The translations under genes and the position numbers were made by a program. The notes below the pieces were generated by a model. It was not told the DNA's origin and ran no database searches. It was given only the letters and a program-made list of their open reading frames with translations. Source: Paenibacillus sp. OK003 (GTDB lineage: Bacteria; Bacillota; Bacilli; Paenibacillales; Paenibacillaceae). From it: a DNA stretch of 64,000 nucleotides. The stretch is taken from assembly GCF_900109515.1 (NCBI RefSeq), contig NZ_FOBD01000001.1, forward strand, positions 496,001 through 560,000, read 5' to 3'. Of this stretch, positions 37,192-46,414 are shown piece by piece (the stretch's first letter is position 1; each line of letters begins with the position of its first letter).

Positions 37192-37908
37192 ATGGGTCGT
37201 AAGTGGAATAATATTAAAGAAAAAAAAGCTTCAAAAGATGCAAATACCAGCCGGGTCTATGCTAAATTCGGCGTTGAGATTTATGTAGCTGCCAAGAAGG
37301 GCGAACCGGACCCGGAAGCGAACCGCGCACTGAAAGTCGTGCTGGAGCGTGCCAAAACGTATAACGTACCCAAAGCCATTATTGACCGTGCCATGGAAAA
37401 GGCAAAAGGCAGCGGGGACGAAAATTATGAAGAACTTCGTTATGAAGGATTTGGGCCCAATGGTGCCATGGTGATCGTGGATGCCCTTACCAATAATGTG
37501 AACCGTACTGCACCGGAAGTGCGCTCTGCATTTAACAAAAACGCGGGGAATATGGGTGTGAGCGGATCTGTTGCTTATATGTTTGATCCTACAGCGGTAA
37601 TTGGGGTAGAAGGCAAAAACTCCGAGGAAGTACTGGAACTTCTGCTTGAAGCAGATGTGGATGTACGTGATATCGTGGACGAAGACGATGCTGTGATCGT
37701 ATATGCAGAACCGGATCAATTCCATGCTGTACAGGAAGCATTTAAAGCTGCCGGTGTTACTGAGTTTACCGTAGCCGAGCTGACGATGCTTGCGCAAAAC
37801 CATATTGAACTTCCAGAGGATGCACAAGCCCAGTTCGAGAAGCTGATTGATGCGCTTGAAGACCTTGAAGATGTTCAGCAAGTGTACCATAACGTAGAGT
37901 TCGTTTAA
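37192..37908 (+). CDS. yeeI: YebC/PmpR family regulator (YeeI-like)
   Basis: 238 residues, near-identical in pattern to B. subtilis YeeI: start [20 protein letters not shown], then [41 protein letters not shown] and [19 protein letters not shown]. YebC-fold proteins act as transcription regulators (PmpR) or as ribosome factors that ease polyproline stalls. ATG 37192 is chosen from homology; the frame opens at 37168. Monocistronic, ends at a two-way terminator. Confidence 0.93.
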   Translation: MGRKWNNIKEKKASKDANTSRVYAKFGVEIYVAAKKGEPDPEANRALKVVLERAKTYNVPKAIIDRAMEKAKGSGDENYEELRYEGFGPNGAMVIVDALTNNVNRTAPEVRSAFNKNAGNMGVSGSVAYMFDPTAVIGVEGKNSEEVLELLLEADVDVRDIVDEDDAVIVYAEPDQFHAVQEAFKAAGVTEFTVAELTMLAQNHIELPEDAQAQFEKLIDALEDLEDVQQVYHNVEFV

Positions 37909-37947
37909 GCGAATTACACGAATTAAGCGAAACGTGGTTCGATTGCC

Positions 37948-37993
37948 AAAAAGAGTGTCTAGCCAATCAACGGATTGGACAGACACTCTTTTT
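37948..37993. terminator. Bidirectional terminator between yeeI and DMT gene
   Basis: AAAAAGAGTGTCT, then CCAATC, pair with GATTGG, then AGACACTCTTTTT. It serves yeeI and the minus-strand DMT-Crp-DMT operon. Confidence 0.9.
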
Positions 37994-38002
37994 ATTGTTC
38001 TC

Positions 38003-38491
38003 CTATGAGTCGGATTGCAATGCACCAGGAGATTTTTTCGATTTTGCCGATTTGCTACCGCCAAACTTGAATAACACAATACCGCCCACGATGACAAGAA
38101 CGCCCAGAAGCTGGTTCCACGAGAATGGGATTTGTTCCAGTCCAAGCCATCCCATGGAATCAAACAGCAAAGCGAAACTTAACTGGGATGTAAGTACGAT
38201 CGAGATCGCAAAGGTGGGACCAAGCAGCTTCATGCCCTGAACGAGACAGAAGACCACCCCAACACCGATGGCTCCGCTAAGCCAGTACCAGGGCTGCATA
38301 TGTTGGAAGCTGAACGTATTCTCTCCCTCCACCAGCAGAGAAATCAGAAAAGATGCAATAAACCCGGTGAAAAGCACCATCGTTGTTGTAGACCACGAGC
38401 CGGTACGTTCATTAACCTTACTATTAAAGATGGTCTGCAGACTGACAAGAGAACCTGCCAGTAACGCAAGCAAAATACCTGTAATGATCAT
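38003..38491 (-). CDS. Half-size DMT family transporter (YdcZ/DUF606 type), 162 residues
   Basis: Five membrane helices and a short basic tail. Characteristic blocks: GILLALLAGSLVSLQTIFNSKVNER and WLSGAIGVGVVFCLVQGMKLLGPTFAISIVLTSQL. DUF606 proteins are half-size relatives of EamA transporters and probably work as dimers. It is the last gene of a three-gene minus-strand operon whose first gene is a paralogue (39240-39665), so a heterodimer is plausible. Substrate unknown. Confidence 0.9.
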   Translation of the reverse strand: MIITGILLALLAGSLVSLQTIFNSKVNERTGSWSTTTMVLFTGFIASFLISLLVEGENTFSFQHMQPWYWLSGAIGVGVVFCLVQGMKLLGPTFAISIVLTSQLSFALLFDSMGWLGLEQIPFSWNQLLGVLVIVGGIVLFKFGGSKSAKSKKSPGALQSDS

Positions 38492-38506
38492 AGGATAGAG
38501 ATCTCC

Positions 38507-39205
38507 TTATTCATAGATGTTGTGACCCGCCACTTCTGCCAGACCTGCCCGATCTTTGACCATAATAAAGCCCTGATCCCGCATGATTAATCCATCTGCA
38601 CACAGCTTCTGAATCACCCGATTCAAATGCCGATAACTCGTACCGATCAGATTCGCGATATCTGTCAAATTAAAGGCGTCCAGTTCTTCGTGGACAACAG
38701 TTCCCGCTTCTTCGGTAGAGATGGAGAGCAGATAGCTGGCTAATCGAACCTCGACCGGATACATCAGGTTGAAGTTGGAGAAGTTCGAATCGATATAAAA
38801 CTTGTGGGAAATAATTTTGAGCAAAAATTTCAACAGGGGTGCGGAATCGCTGGCGAGTTCAGCTAACCATTGATAATGAATGCGCAGCATCACGACAGGT
38901 GAGACCGCCTGTACGGTGTTCACGATGTTACTCTCCCGAACGTACTCAATATCACCAACCACCTCAAGCGGTGTTTTGAAGCAAAGAACGAGTGTTTTAT
39001 CCTGTGGTGAGGTCGTGAAGATTTTGATTTTCCCTTCGACCAGCACGTATAAATATTCGGATGTTTCGCCTTCACGGCAGATTAATTCGCACTTCTCGAA
39101 GTGGCATAACGTCATATGCGGATGCAGGGGCTCGTGAAATACCGATTCGAGTTGATACTGTTTCAAATAGTGCAGCAATTGATGATGATTCTGGAATTCT
39201 TCCAT
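38507..39205 (-). CDS. Crp/Fnr family transcriptional regulator (YeiL-like)
   Basis: 232 residues: cyclic-nucleotide-binding-type beta barrel (about 15-135, REGETSEYLYVLVEGKIKIF) and a C-terminal winged helix-turn-helix (about 150-220, FNLTDIANLIGTSYRHLNRVIQKL). The barrel lacks an obvious cAMP phosphate-binding GELAL-RSA pattern and has few Cys, so ligand control is unclear. ATG 39205 has GGGGGTG ahead. It lies between two half-size transporters, probably regulating them. Confidence 0.9.
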   Translation of the reverse strand: MEEFQNHHQLLHYLKQYQLESVFHEPLHPHMTLCHFEKCELICREGETSEYLYVLVEGKIKIFTTSPQDKTLVLCFKTPLEVVGDIEYVRESNIVNTVQAVSPVVMLRIHYQWLAELASDSAPLLKFLLKIISHKFYIDSNFSNFNLMYPVEVRLASYLLSISTEEAGTVVHEELDAFNLTDIANLIGTSYRHLNRVIQKLCADGLIMRDQGFIMVKDRAGLAEVAGHNIYE

Positions 39206-39239
39206 AGTGTATTTCACCCCCGACTTTATAATCCACCAG

Positions 39240-39665
39240 CTAGAGCTTCATAATAATGACGCCCGTAACCATTAATGCGATACCCAGAAATTGCGGTAGT
39301 TTCATTTTTTGCTTTACAACACCAAACCATCCGTTACTGTCGACCAGAAAGGTCAGGAACAGCTGTGCAATCAACAGGGCTGAGATCGTAAAAGTTACCC
39401 CAATTTGCTGGATTGCCGTGACTTCGCTGAAAATAATCACTGCACCAAACGCCCCTCCCGCCAGGTACATGGGCTTCACTTGCTTCAATCCTTGCAGGTT
39501 GATGTCCCGCACGAATACAAGGATCAGAGCCGCCAGAATGAACCCGGTGAGTTGGGTAATGGTTGCGGCTTGCCAGGTGCCCATGTCCGTACTGATTCGG
39601 GTATTGGCAACCCCTTGCAGGGTAATGCATGCACCGCCTAAAAGTGCAAAAATAATTCCTCTCAT
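39240..39665 (-). CDS. Half-size DMT family transporter (YdcZ/DUF606 type), 141 residues
   Basis: Five membrane helices, matching the 162-residue paralogue two genes downstream: GIIFALLGGACITLQGVANTRIS, LAGGAFGAVIIFSEVTAIQQIG and PQFLGIALMVTGVIIMKL. It is the first gene of the operon (34 bases before the Crp gene) with AAGGAG ahead of ATG 39665. Likely pairs with its paralogue in the membrane. Confidence 0.9.
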   Translation of the reverse strand: MRGIIFALLGGACITLQGVANTRISTDMGTWQAATITQLTGFILAALILVFVRDINLQGLKQVKPMYLAGGAFGAVIIFSEVTAIQQIGVTFTISALLIAQLFLTFLVDSNGWFGVVKQKMKLPQFLGIALMVTGVIIMKL

Positions 39666-39833
39666 GGTTGTACTCTCCTTGTCGCGTCATTACTTCTTCG
39701 ATTTCTATTAAATGATATATCCACTCAAAAAGCCAAGGACAAATGTCCTCAGCTCAGAAGTCATAGCATTTAGAGTACAATAAACCCTCCGCAAAATCCA
39801 GACAGAACCCACGATGGTTCGTGATTCTGAGAA

Positions 39834-40631
39834 TCACAATACTTGAAACACCGGTTGCTCACCAATAAAATGAACAGGCAATTTCGGAAAAGCTGTAGCC
39901 AATCGTTCAGACAAAAGCTTCATCCCGGAAGCCTCACTCTCGGCATGACCAATCATAAGAAGAGCCTTTTGTTTTCCTTGCTGCACAGCATCACGCATGT
40001 ACTCCGGTGTCTCCCATTCGAATCCTTCACCAGCGACAATTAGATCCAACTCTTCCTGTTGAAGCAGAGGAATGTTTAGATTGCCGTTGCCTCGAAAACC
40101 AACAAGCACTGCTGCTCGTCTGCATATCATCTTTGGATCACCAGCTAGGCGTACATATTCGATGCCAAGCGAACGTTTTATATGTTCCGCAATAAGCTGA
40201 ACTGCCATTCCTTCCGGAAAGGACAGAATGTCAGCTTCCGGTTTACGAAGTGCTACAGATGATGACCATCCTAATGCCTGAACCAATCCTTCCGTAATGC
40301 CATCCGGTTGAAAGCGGTGAATGGCATCATGGCAACGATAGATCGCAATTCCACCGTTGTCGATTAGCGTTCTCTTGGTTTCATAGACCGGATCATCAGC
40401 TAGCCAATCGGTATGGCTATGATGATTATAGAAGGGAGGTTCATGAGCGATAATTAGATTAGCTCCGCGCTGTATGGCATGCTCAATCACATGTTGTGTA
40501 GGCATAAAAGTTACAAAAATACCTGTGACCGTTTGGTTGGGTGAACCCGTAATCAGTTGATCCACGGTGTGTTCAGGTAACTCAACATTTTCCGTGAGAT
40601 GTTGTATAATGTCTTGAATCGTTATGTTCAT
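39834..40631 (-). CDS. Nif3-like dinuclear metal centre protein
   Basis: 265 residues. The GTP-cyclohydrolase-I-type Nif3/YqfO family shows TGIFVTFMPTQHVIEHAIQRGANLIIAHEPPFY with the metal-binding His, and MIGHAESEASGMKLLSERL near the end. The family binds two metals; its reaction is not established. It lacks the inserted PII-like domain of the long Bacillus YqfO form. ATG 40631 has GGAGG ahead; frame extends to 40694 without a ribosome site. Its stop codon falls in a small GTGATTC/GAATCAC hairpin (39821-39837). Confidence 0.85.
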   Translation of the reverse strand: MNITIQDIIQHLTENVELPEHTVDQLITGSPNQTVTGIFVTFMPTQHVIEHAIQRGANLIIAHEPPFYNHHSHTDWLADDPVYETKRTLIDNGGIAIYRCHDAIHRFQPDGITEGLVQALGWSSSVALRKPEADILSFPEGMAVQLIAEHIKRSLGIEYVRLAGDPKMICRRAAVLVGFRGNGNLNIPLLQQEELDLIVAGEGFEWETPEYMRDAVQQGKQKALLMIGHAESEASGMKLLSERLATAFPKLPVHFIGEQPVFQVL

Positions 40632-40748
40632 AGGTATAATTCCTCCAGTGACAGGATATAGGATTAGTTTACCATTTTGAAGAAAGAACGGCACTTTAGA
40701 TTAGACTTGCTAGATGGGGGAAAAGAGGTTATACTAACCAAAAGAAAC

Positions 40749-40766
40749 GGAATGAACGTTCATTCC
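40749..40766. promoter_or_regulatory. TetR operator 1 (perfect palindrome)
   Basis: GGAATGAACGTTCATTCC, 18 bp, directly upstream of the TetR start. It differs from operator 2 only in the two central bases (CG against TA). Confidence 0.8.
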
Positions 40767-40788
40767 TAAAAGAAGGAGGGATAGATTC

Positions 40789-41361
40789 ATGGCTAAAGGC
40801 AGCAAAAAAGATGATATTTTTGCAGCTGCTTTAACGCTTTTTGCCCAGAGGGGGTTCGATGCAACAACCATGCCGATGATTGCGGATTCGGCTCAGGTAG
40901 GAGCGGGAACCATATATCGATATTTTACGAACAAAGAAGTATTGTTGAATGAACTCTTTCAGAAAAGTATCAGGGAGTTCCTTGATGCCTTGAAACATGG
41001 CTTTCCGGATAAACCCATTTCTGTACGTGAGCAGTTTCATCATATATTCCGTGGATTGTTCAAATTCGCTGAATCCGATCCTGACCGGCTAAAATTTATT
41101 AATTCTACCGGTAATGCACTACATTTTCACGATGAAAGCAAGGAAAGCGTCAATGAATTTATGGGGTTTCTGAATGACTGCATCCATAAGGGACAGCAGC
41201 AGGGAGCTATTCTTATGTTGCCGACAGAAGCATTAATGAACATTGTCTATGGTGCTTCTATGCATTTGTTTGAACACTTTAACAAAGGTCTTTTGGAAGC
41301 AACGCCGGAGTTAATGAACCAGCTTGAAGAGTGCCTGTGGAATGCCATTAGAGTCCATTGA
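40789..41361 (+). CDS. TetR/AcrR family repressor of MMPL efflux
   Basis: 190 residues: helix-turn-helix (about 8-55, FAAALTLFAQRGFDATTMPMIADSAQVGAGTIYRYFTNKE) and helical ligand domain. ATG 40789 has AAGGAGGGA ahead. Two near-identical palindromes, one in its own promoter and one before the downstream MMPL transporter, indicate autoregulation and control of that efflux pump. The gap to the transporter is 78 bases with no terminator. Confidence 0.93.
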   Translation: MAKGSKKDDIFAAALTLFAQRGFDATTMPMIADSAQVGAGTIYRYFTNKEVLLNELFQKSIREFLDALKHGFPDKPISVREQFHHIFRGLFKFAESDPDRLKFINSTGNALHFHDESKESVNEFMGFLNDCIHKGQQQGAILMLPTEALMNIVYGASMHLFEHFNKGLLEATPELMNQLEECLWNAIRVH

Positions 41362-41389
41362 TTCTATTGGCCTTTTTTACAACATAAAC

Positions 41390-41407
41390 GGAATGAATAT
41401 TCATTCC
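41390..41407. promoter_or_regulatory. TetR operator 2 (perfect palindrome)
   Basis: GGAATGAATATTCATTCC, 18 bp, 32 bases before the MMPL start codon. It matches operator 1 outside the central dinucleotide. Confidence 0.8.
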
Positions 41408-41439
41408 TATACTAGACATAAGGTGTGTGAGGATAAAGT

Positions 41440-44400
41440 ATGAGTAAACTTAGAAACCCCAGAACGCTTTCCTTGATTTTATGGATACTTATTACCGTAG
41501 TTTCAGTAGTGACGATGCCTGATTATGGTCAGCTGGTCAAAGAAAAAGGAGAAATTTCAATTCCTGAAACGGCTCAGAGCCAAATCGCTGCTACGATGAT
41601 GAAAGACATGGATAGTGATAGTGGGAATACCTATTCAATCATCGCTGTATTTAACAGTGGAGAAGATGCACAGGCATTAACCAAGCAGCAGAAAACGGAA
41701 ATCGAATCTGTTTTGTCCAACCTGAAAAATCAGGAAAAACAACTGAATATACAGACGCTCACAACCCATCTGGATGGTGAAGAGCAAGCTGATCGACTTA
41801 TATCCGAGGACCAAACCACGATTTTAACCCAAATCACAGTCACTAAGGATGAGGATATTCCCCTTTCGGAAGTGGTGAGTCAGTTAAATGAGGCGACAGC
41901 CATCTCAGATGTGAATACATATCTGACAGGAGCAGATCTGATTGGTGATGATTTTGGCAAATCGATTGAGGATGGGGTACAGAAAACAGAGATTATCGCG
42001 GTTATTTTTATCCTCGTTATTCTGATTATTATTTTCAGATCGCCGATTATTCCCGTTATCTCACTGCTTACGGTGGGTATATCTTACGTTGTTTCATTGG
42101 CGATTGTGGGTCATCTTGTAGACTTGTTTAACTTTCCGTTCTCTAACTTTACCCAAGTGTTTATGGTTGTGATTTTATTTGGGATCGGTACGGATTACAA
42201 TATTTTGTTATACACCAGATTTAAGGAAGAGTTGAGCAGACAAGGCGGGGATGTACTTCTCGCAACCAAAACGACGTTTAGAACGGCAGGACGTACTGTG
42301 TTATATAGCGGTATTGCTGTATTCATCGGATTCCTTGCTTTGATGCTCGCCAAGTTTCAGCTGTACCAGGCAACCTCTTCCGTGGCATTTGGAGTAGCGG
42401 TTCTCATTATTGTCCTTAATACGTTGAATCCATTCTTTATGGTTGTATTAGGGAAAAAGATGTTCTGGCCATCGAAGAAATTTGAAGGTCACGCAGATAG
42501 CCGCTTATGGGGATTTTTGTCTCGGAACGCGGCAAGAAGACCATTTCTTGCAATCATTCTTGTTGCCGTGATTAGCATTCCGTTTTTGTTCAGCTACAGC
42601 AACCGGCTTAGTTATAATGATCTGTTTGAGGTCAATAACAACTATACATCCAAACAGGGAATTAATTTGATCATGGATCATTACGCGCCAGGCTTCTCTG
42701 CCCCAACCACATTGGTTGTACAATCCGAGCAGTCGATGGATAACCAAACGCTTTTAAAAGCACTGGATGATCTGACGGATAAGGTATCCAAAATGGATGG
42801 TGTGTCCGTAGTTTATAGCGTTACCCGACCAACCGGAACAAAAATCAAGGATTTGTATATCAATGATCAGGCGGATGAGCTTAATCAAGGTATCGGGAAG
42901 GCGAACAATGGAGTAGGCACCATCAACGAAGGATTATCTTCTGCGGCAGGCCAGTTGCAATCATCCAATGATCTGAGTGATGTGCAGCAGTTGATTGATG
43001 GTACAAGCCAGTTGCAAGAAGGAGTCTCAGCTCTGGGGAAAGCCATGAATCAGGTGACGGTCGGGCTGAGCGATGGGGGGAAAGGCGCAGATACATTGAA
43101 AAACGGCCTGGCTACCCTCAGAGATAAAGTAGGTATACTATCTAAAGGTACAACGAAGTTACAACAAGGATATGCTGATCTTGAACAGGGACTAGGTTCG
43201 TTCAGTGATGCCTTTACAAGTATCAAAACAGCAATTCAGGGTGCACTAGATGCCTACGCTCAAATCGAAAGTAGTATGACAAGACTCATTACGAATCATC
43301 CTGAGTTACAGCAGGAAGAAGACGCGGTACAAATCATGGGCATTGCCCAGGCGGCTCAAAGCGATCTGAACAAGTTATACACACAGATGGACCCGCTGAT
43401 GGTGCAGTACAATGGTGCTCTGGGTTCATTCAAGGAAGCGAACAAAGCCCTGGCTCAGGTTAACGAAGGTTTAACTCGGGTGACTTCGGGTGTGGGTCAA
43501 CTTGAAGGTGGAGCCGGAGAGTTATCTGCAGGTCTGGTTAATGGTGCAAGTGGCAGCAAGCAGATCGCTGGGAAAACGTCTGAAGTTGAAAAAGGACTTG
43601 TACAAATTAATCAAGGACAACATCAGTTATTAACCGGTCTGAACGACCTGCAAGCGAAGATGGGTGAACTGAAATCGGGACTCACCGCAAGTACTGAAGG
43701 TCTTACAGAAGTTTCCAAAGGTCTTGGGGATGCAGAGGAGTATTTGGGCAATCTGGGACAGTCTGATGCAGCCAAAAGTTTCTATATTCCTGAAGAGGTA
43801 TTAACAGGAGAAGAGTTCCAAGCATCGCTAGATACTTATATGTCTGATGACCGGAAGACTGCGGAAATATCCATCATTTTAACAGACAATCCTTACTCTA
43901 AAGAGGCGATGGATGTTGTCCGAAATCTGAGCAACCAACTGAACACAGCCCTTGTTGGTACGGATTTGAGCGAAGCCAAAGTGGCGCTTGGTGGGGTGCC
44001 TTCACAAAATCTTGATCTACAAAAATTAGCTGGAGGTGACCTGAGCAGAACTTCCTTGATTATGTTGATTGGGATTGGGCTCATTCTTCTGGTAATCATT
44101 CGTTCATTCTGGCAGTCCGTAATCATTGTTGGCTCGTTGTTCCTGACGTATTACGTTGCGCTTGGTCTGAATGAATTGTTAGTAGTGGGGCCGCTTAACG
44201 TGGATTATCTGAGTTGGAACGTTCCTTTCTTCAGTCTGATTATGATCGTTACACTTGGCGTGGACTACAGCATTTTCCTCATGATGAGATATCGCGAGAT
44301 TGAAGGTGATCCGGTTCATAAAATTACGGAGGCTTCCCGCAATATCGGAGGAGTCGTCATCTCTGCCGCTGTTATTTTGGGAGGTACCTTTGCTGCCCTG

Positions 44401-44559
44401 ATTCCTTCCGGTGTAGTTACATTGATTGAAGTTGCTATATCTGTCATCATTGGATTGGTATTACTCAGCTTTGTGATGCTTCCGATCTTGTTACCGGCCT
44501 TAATCAGTCTATTGCATAAGTTAGCGAATTGGGGCTATGAATCCAATGAAAATAAATAA
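41440..44559 (+). CDS. MMPL family RND-type transporter
   Basis: 1039 residues: two six-helix bundles (about 180-370 and 860-1030), each with the MMPL proton-relay DY (GIGTDYNILL and TLGVDYSIFL). Between them lies an extracellular domain that includes a coiled stretch (about 480-765) of repeated L..G...L..G patterns resembling YhgE/Pip proteins. Such chimeras (B. subtilis YdgH type) export lipids, peptides or drugs. Its promoter carries the TetR operator. Substrate unknown. Confidence 0.93.
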   Translation: MSKLRNPRTLSLILWILITVVSVVTMPDYGQLVKEKGEISIPETAQSQIAATMMKDMDSDSGNTYSIIAVFNSGEDAQALTKQQKTEIESVLSNLKNQEKQLNIQTLTTHLDGEEQADRLISEDQTTILTQITVTKDEDIPLSEVVSQLNEATAISDVNTYLTGADLIGDDFGKSIEDGVQKTEIIAVIFILVILIIIFRSPIIPVISLLTVGISYVVSLAIVGHLVDLFNFPFSNFTQVFMVVILFGIGTDYNILLYTRFKEELSRQGGDVLLATKTTFRTAGRTVLYSGIAVFIGFLALMLAKFQLYQATSSVAFGVAVLIIVLNTLNPFFMVVLGKKMFWPSKKFEGHADSRLWGFLSRNAARRPFLAIILVAVISIPFLFSYSNRLSYNDLFEVNNNYTSKQGINLIMDHYAPGFSAPTTLVVQSEQSMDNQTLLKALDDLTDKVSKMDGVSVVYSVTRPTGTKIKDLYINDQADELNQGIGKANNGVGTINEGLSSAAGQLQSSNDLSDVQQLIDGTSQLQEGVSALGKAMNQVTVGLSDGGKGADTLKNGLATLRDKVGILSKGTTKLQQGYADLEQGLGSFSDAFTSIKTAIQGALDAYAQIESSMTRLITNHPELQQEEDAVQIMGIAQAAQSDLNKLYTQMDPLMVQYNGALGSFKEANKALAQVNEGLTRVTSGVGQLEGGAGELSAGLVNGASGSKQIAGKTSEVEKGLVQINQGQHQLLTGLNDLQAKMGELKSGLTASTEGLTEVSKGLGDAEEYLGNLGQSDAAKSFYIPEEVLTGEEFQASLDTYMSDDRKTAEISIILTDNPYSKEAMDVVRNLSNQLNTALVGTDLSEAKVALGGVPSQNLDLQKLAGGDLSRTSLIMLIGIGLILLVIIRSFWQSVIIVGSLFLTYYVALGLNELLVVGPLNVDYLSWNVPFFSLIMIVTLGVDYSIFLMMRYREIEGDPVHKITEASRNIGGVVISAAVILGGTFAALIPSGVVTLIEVAISVIIGLVLLSFVMLPILLPALISLLHKLANWGYESNENK

Positions 44560-44583
44560 TGAATATTACTCTATGCTTAGCTA

Positions 44584-44628
44584 ACGACTTCTGACCAACA
44601 TATTTCAGGCGTCGTGAGAGGGGATTTT
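44584..44628 (+). terminator. Possible weak terminator after MMPL gene
   Basis: ACGAC and CTGA pair with TCAG and GTCGT across a small internal loop, with GATTTTTC 10 bases further on. Weak. Confidence 0.35.
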
Positions 44629-44756
44629 TCAGGCTATTGAAGACCGCTGCAAAATGTATAGAGGGAAGGTATTTAAACTGGATATCAGTTTGAATGTCTT
44701 TCTTTTTTCTGCTAATTAGGAAAGTATTATTTTCATCACCGCAGGTCCAGGACAAG

Positions 44757-44765
44757 TGTTATAAT
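44757..44765 (+). promoter_or_regulatory. Extended -10 promoter of the TerB/ATPase/helicase operon
   Basis: TGTTATAAT (TGN plus TATAAT) with no clear -35. Because the TATAAT overlaps the first in-frame ATG (44764), that ATG cannot be the start and the one at 44824 is preferred. Confidence 0.6.
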
Positions 44766-44823
44766 GATGAATATGGATACACTTGTTCGTATTCACACGC
44801 AGAGGAAGGTGAAACGGAATTCA

Positions 44824-46407
44824 ATGAAAGAGGATTCAAGACAACTGGAATTTATGGAGATCGACCTGAGCGAAGAGCCGATCACAGCGGCAGTCCCGGT
44901 TCCTGATCGTTCAACGATTGTCCGTGCTGATTTTGATATAAGATTGCCTGGCGGCATATTGTCTTCGGAGAAAAGGTTTGTAGAGGAAGGAAGGCAACTC
45001 GTTGAAGTAGAGGGGGAGCAGGCTCCCTCGGTTCCTTTTATGAGTTATTGGCCGACTTATGGTGTTATGAACAAACCCCAGCGCAAGTGGTATATGTATT
45101 GGAGGACAGAAGTCAGGCAGGGACGTTTCCCTGATACGGATCTGTCCTATCTGTTTGTTCATATTTATGAACTGATTAACGGAATTGGTTGGCAGGAACC
45201 ACAGGAGGGTTACGACCAATTAAAACAGCTATGGATCAACTATCGTGAACGGCTTCCGCAGTTGGATGTATACATGCAGGAATGGATTATTGATTATGAT
45301 CTCGTACATGAGTTGAACATGTCATTATCCGAGATGGTGGAGCTTTCGAGTGGCTATCTTACACCGGAGATTTTGGATAAGGAATTGCACCGGCTGTTAA
45401 GCAGCAATATATCGGATATCTCGCTGAAGCTGTTACAACGATATTATGACTACGACATTACGCTCAGCAAATTTTACAGGGATGGCGGCAAAGAAATTTT
45501 GGAACAGTACATTCCCCGAGTCATGGCTTTGGTTGATTCTTATCTGATGCGTACACGCAAGGTCGGCATATTGGATCAGTTTGAGCTAAATCATGAAAGG
45601 ACGATCGAACGTACGTTGTTTCGAAAGGCCGTATATGACGACTCCATTTATGGAAAATCGGTTCGAATAACATATGTTCCGATTGGAGAGCATGCAGATT
45701 TTGTCCAGTTGGTAACCCGGGTTTTTCGATGCACGGAAAATAAATGCCGTGAACTGCTTGGTTTCCGAGGGCGACTTCGTGGAAAGACCCTTGAACCTGA
45801 GCTTGCAAATGTGATTGAACGTTACCTGGACAAAGCCTTTGCAGTCGAGCAAATGCCAGTAGTAGAGCAACCGATAGTCCGCATTGATGCGGAGAAACTT
45901 GCATCGTTGCAGCAGGAAAGTGAATATGTGCGCAGAGCACTCATGATCGAGGAAAATCGTACCTCCGAAGATGAGGATGCGAACAATGCGAGCAGCCAAG
46001 CTCCTATAACGATTCAAAATTCAACGGATGACACTAAAAGAGCTGAGGAGTCAGACCAACCGGAGGTTGGCTTTGAGGGAGCGCTTAAAACTGACGGAGT
46101 TCATGAAAGCGGGATTAGCGAGCCATTATCATTACAATGGGAGGCGAATTTTTCTGCTGATCTGGATGAAGAGTGGTTGCAGTTCTCTGAAATGCTGTCT
46201 TCGCAGCATGTACAGGCAATTCACGCCTTGCTTGGTGTCAACCCGGATACGGACCTGATGCGGGTGTCTGAGCAATACGGCACGATGCCTGCACTCCTGT
46301 TGGATGAAATGAATGATATGGCTATGGAAACGATTGGTGATCTACTGATTGATGGTGATCGCATAGTTTCCGATTATATAAATGTGTTTGAACATGTGAA
46401 GAGGTGA
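44824..46407 (+). CDS. TerB-N/TerB-C domain protein (Shango SngA-like)
   Basis: 527 residues. TerB-N occupies about 60-250, with the block MSYWPTYGVMNKPQRKWYMYWR followed by DLSYLFVHIYELING; a middle segment has SYLMRTRKVG and a Lys/Arg-rich stretch; about 360-440 is a low-complexity acidic linker; TerB-C is about 445-525 (DEEWLQFSEMLSSQHVQAIHALLG, VSEQYGTMPALLLDEMND). TerB domains are linked to membrane stress, tellurite response and phage defence. ATG 44824 has GGAAGGTG ahead. Stop is 7 bases before the ATPase GTG, implying one operon. Confidence 0.88.
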   Translation: MKEDSRQLEFMEIDLSEEPITAAVPVPDRSTIVRADFDIRLPGGILSSEKRFVEEGRQLVEVEGEQAPSVPFMSYWPTYGVMNKPQRKWYMYWRTEVRQGRFPDTDLSYLFVHIYELINGIGWQEPQEGYDQLKQLWINYRERLPQLDVYMQEWIIDYDLVHELNMSLSEMVELSSGYLTPEILDKELHRLLSSNISDISLKLLQRYYDYDITLSKFYRDGGKEILEQYIPRVMALVDSYLMRTRKVGILDQFELNHERTIERTLFRKAVYDDSIYGKSVRITYVPIGEHADFVQLVTRVFRCTENKCRELLGFRGRLRGKTLEPELANVIERYLDKAFAVEQMPVVEQPIVRIDAEKLASLQQESEYVRRALMIEENRTSEDEDANNASSQAPITIQNSTDDTKRAEESDQPEVGFEGALKTDGVHESGISEPLSLQWEANFSADLDEEWLQFSEMLSSQHVQAIHALLGVNPDTDLMRVSEQYGTMPALLLDEMNDMAMETIGDLLIDGDRIVSDYINVFEHVKR

Positions 46408-46414
46408 TTGGGCA

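Noticed and set aside
37231-38163. 310-codon open frame on the minus strand over yeeI
   Set aside because: It covers the conserved yeeI frame and a two-way terminator; a shadow frame.
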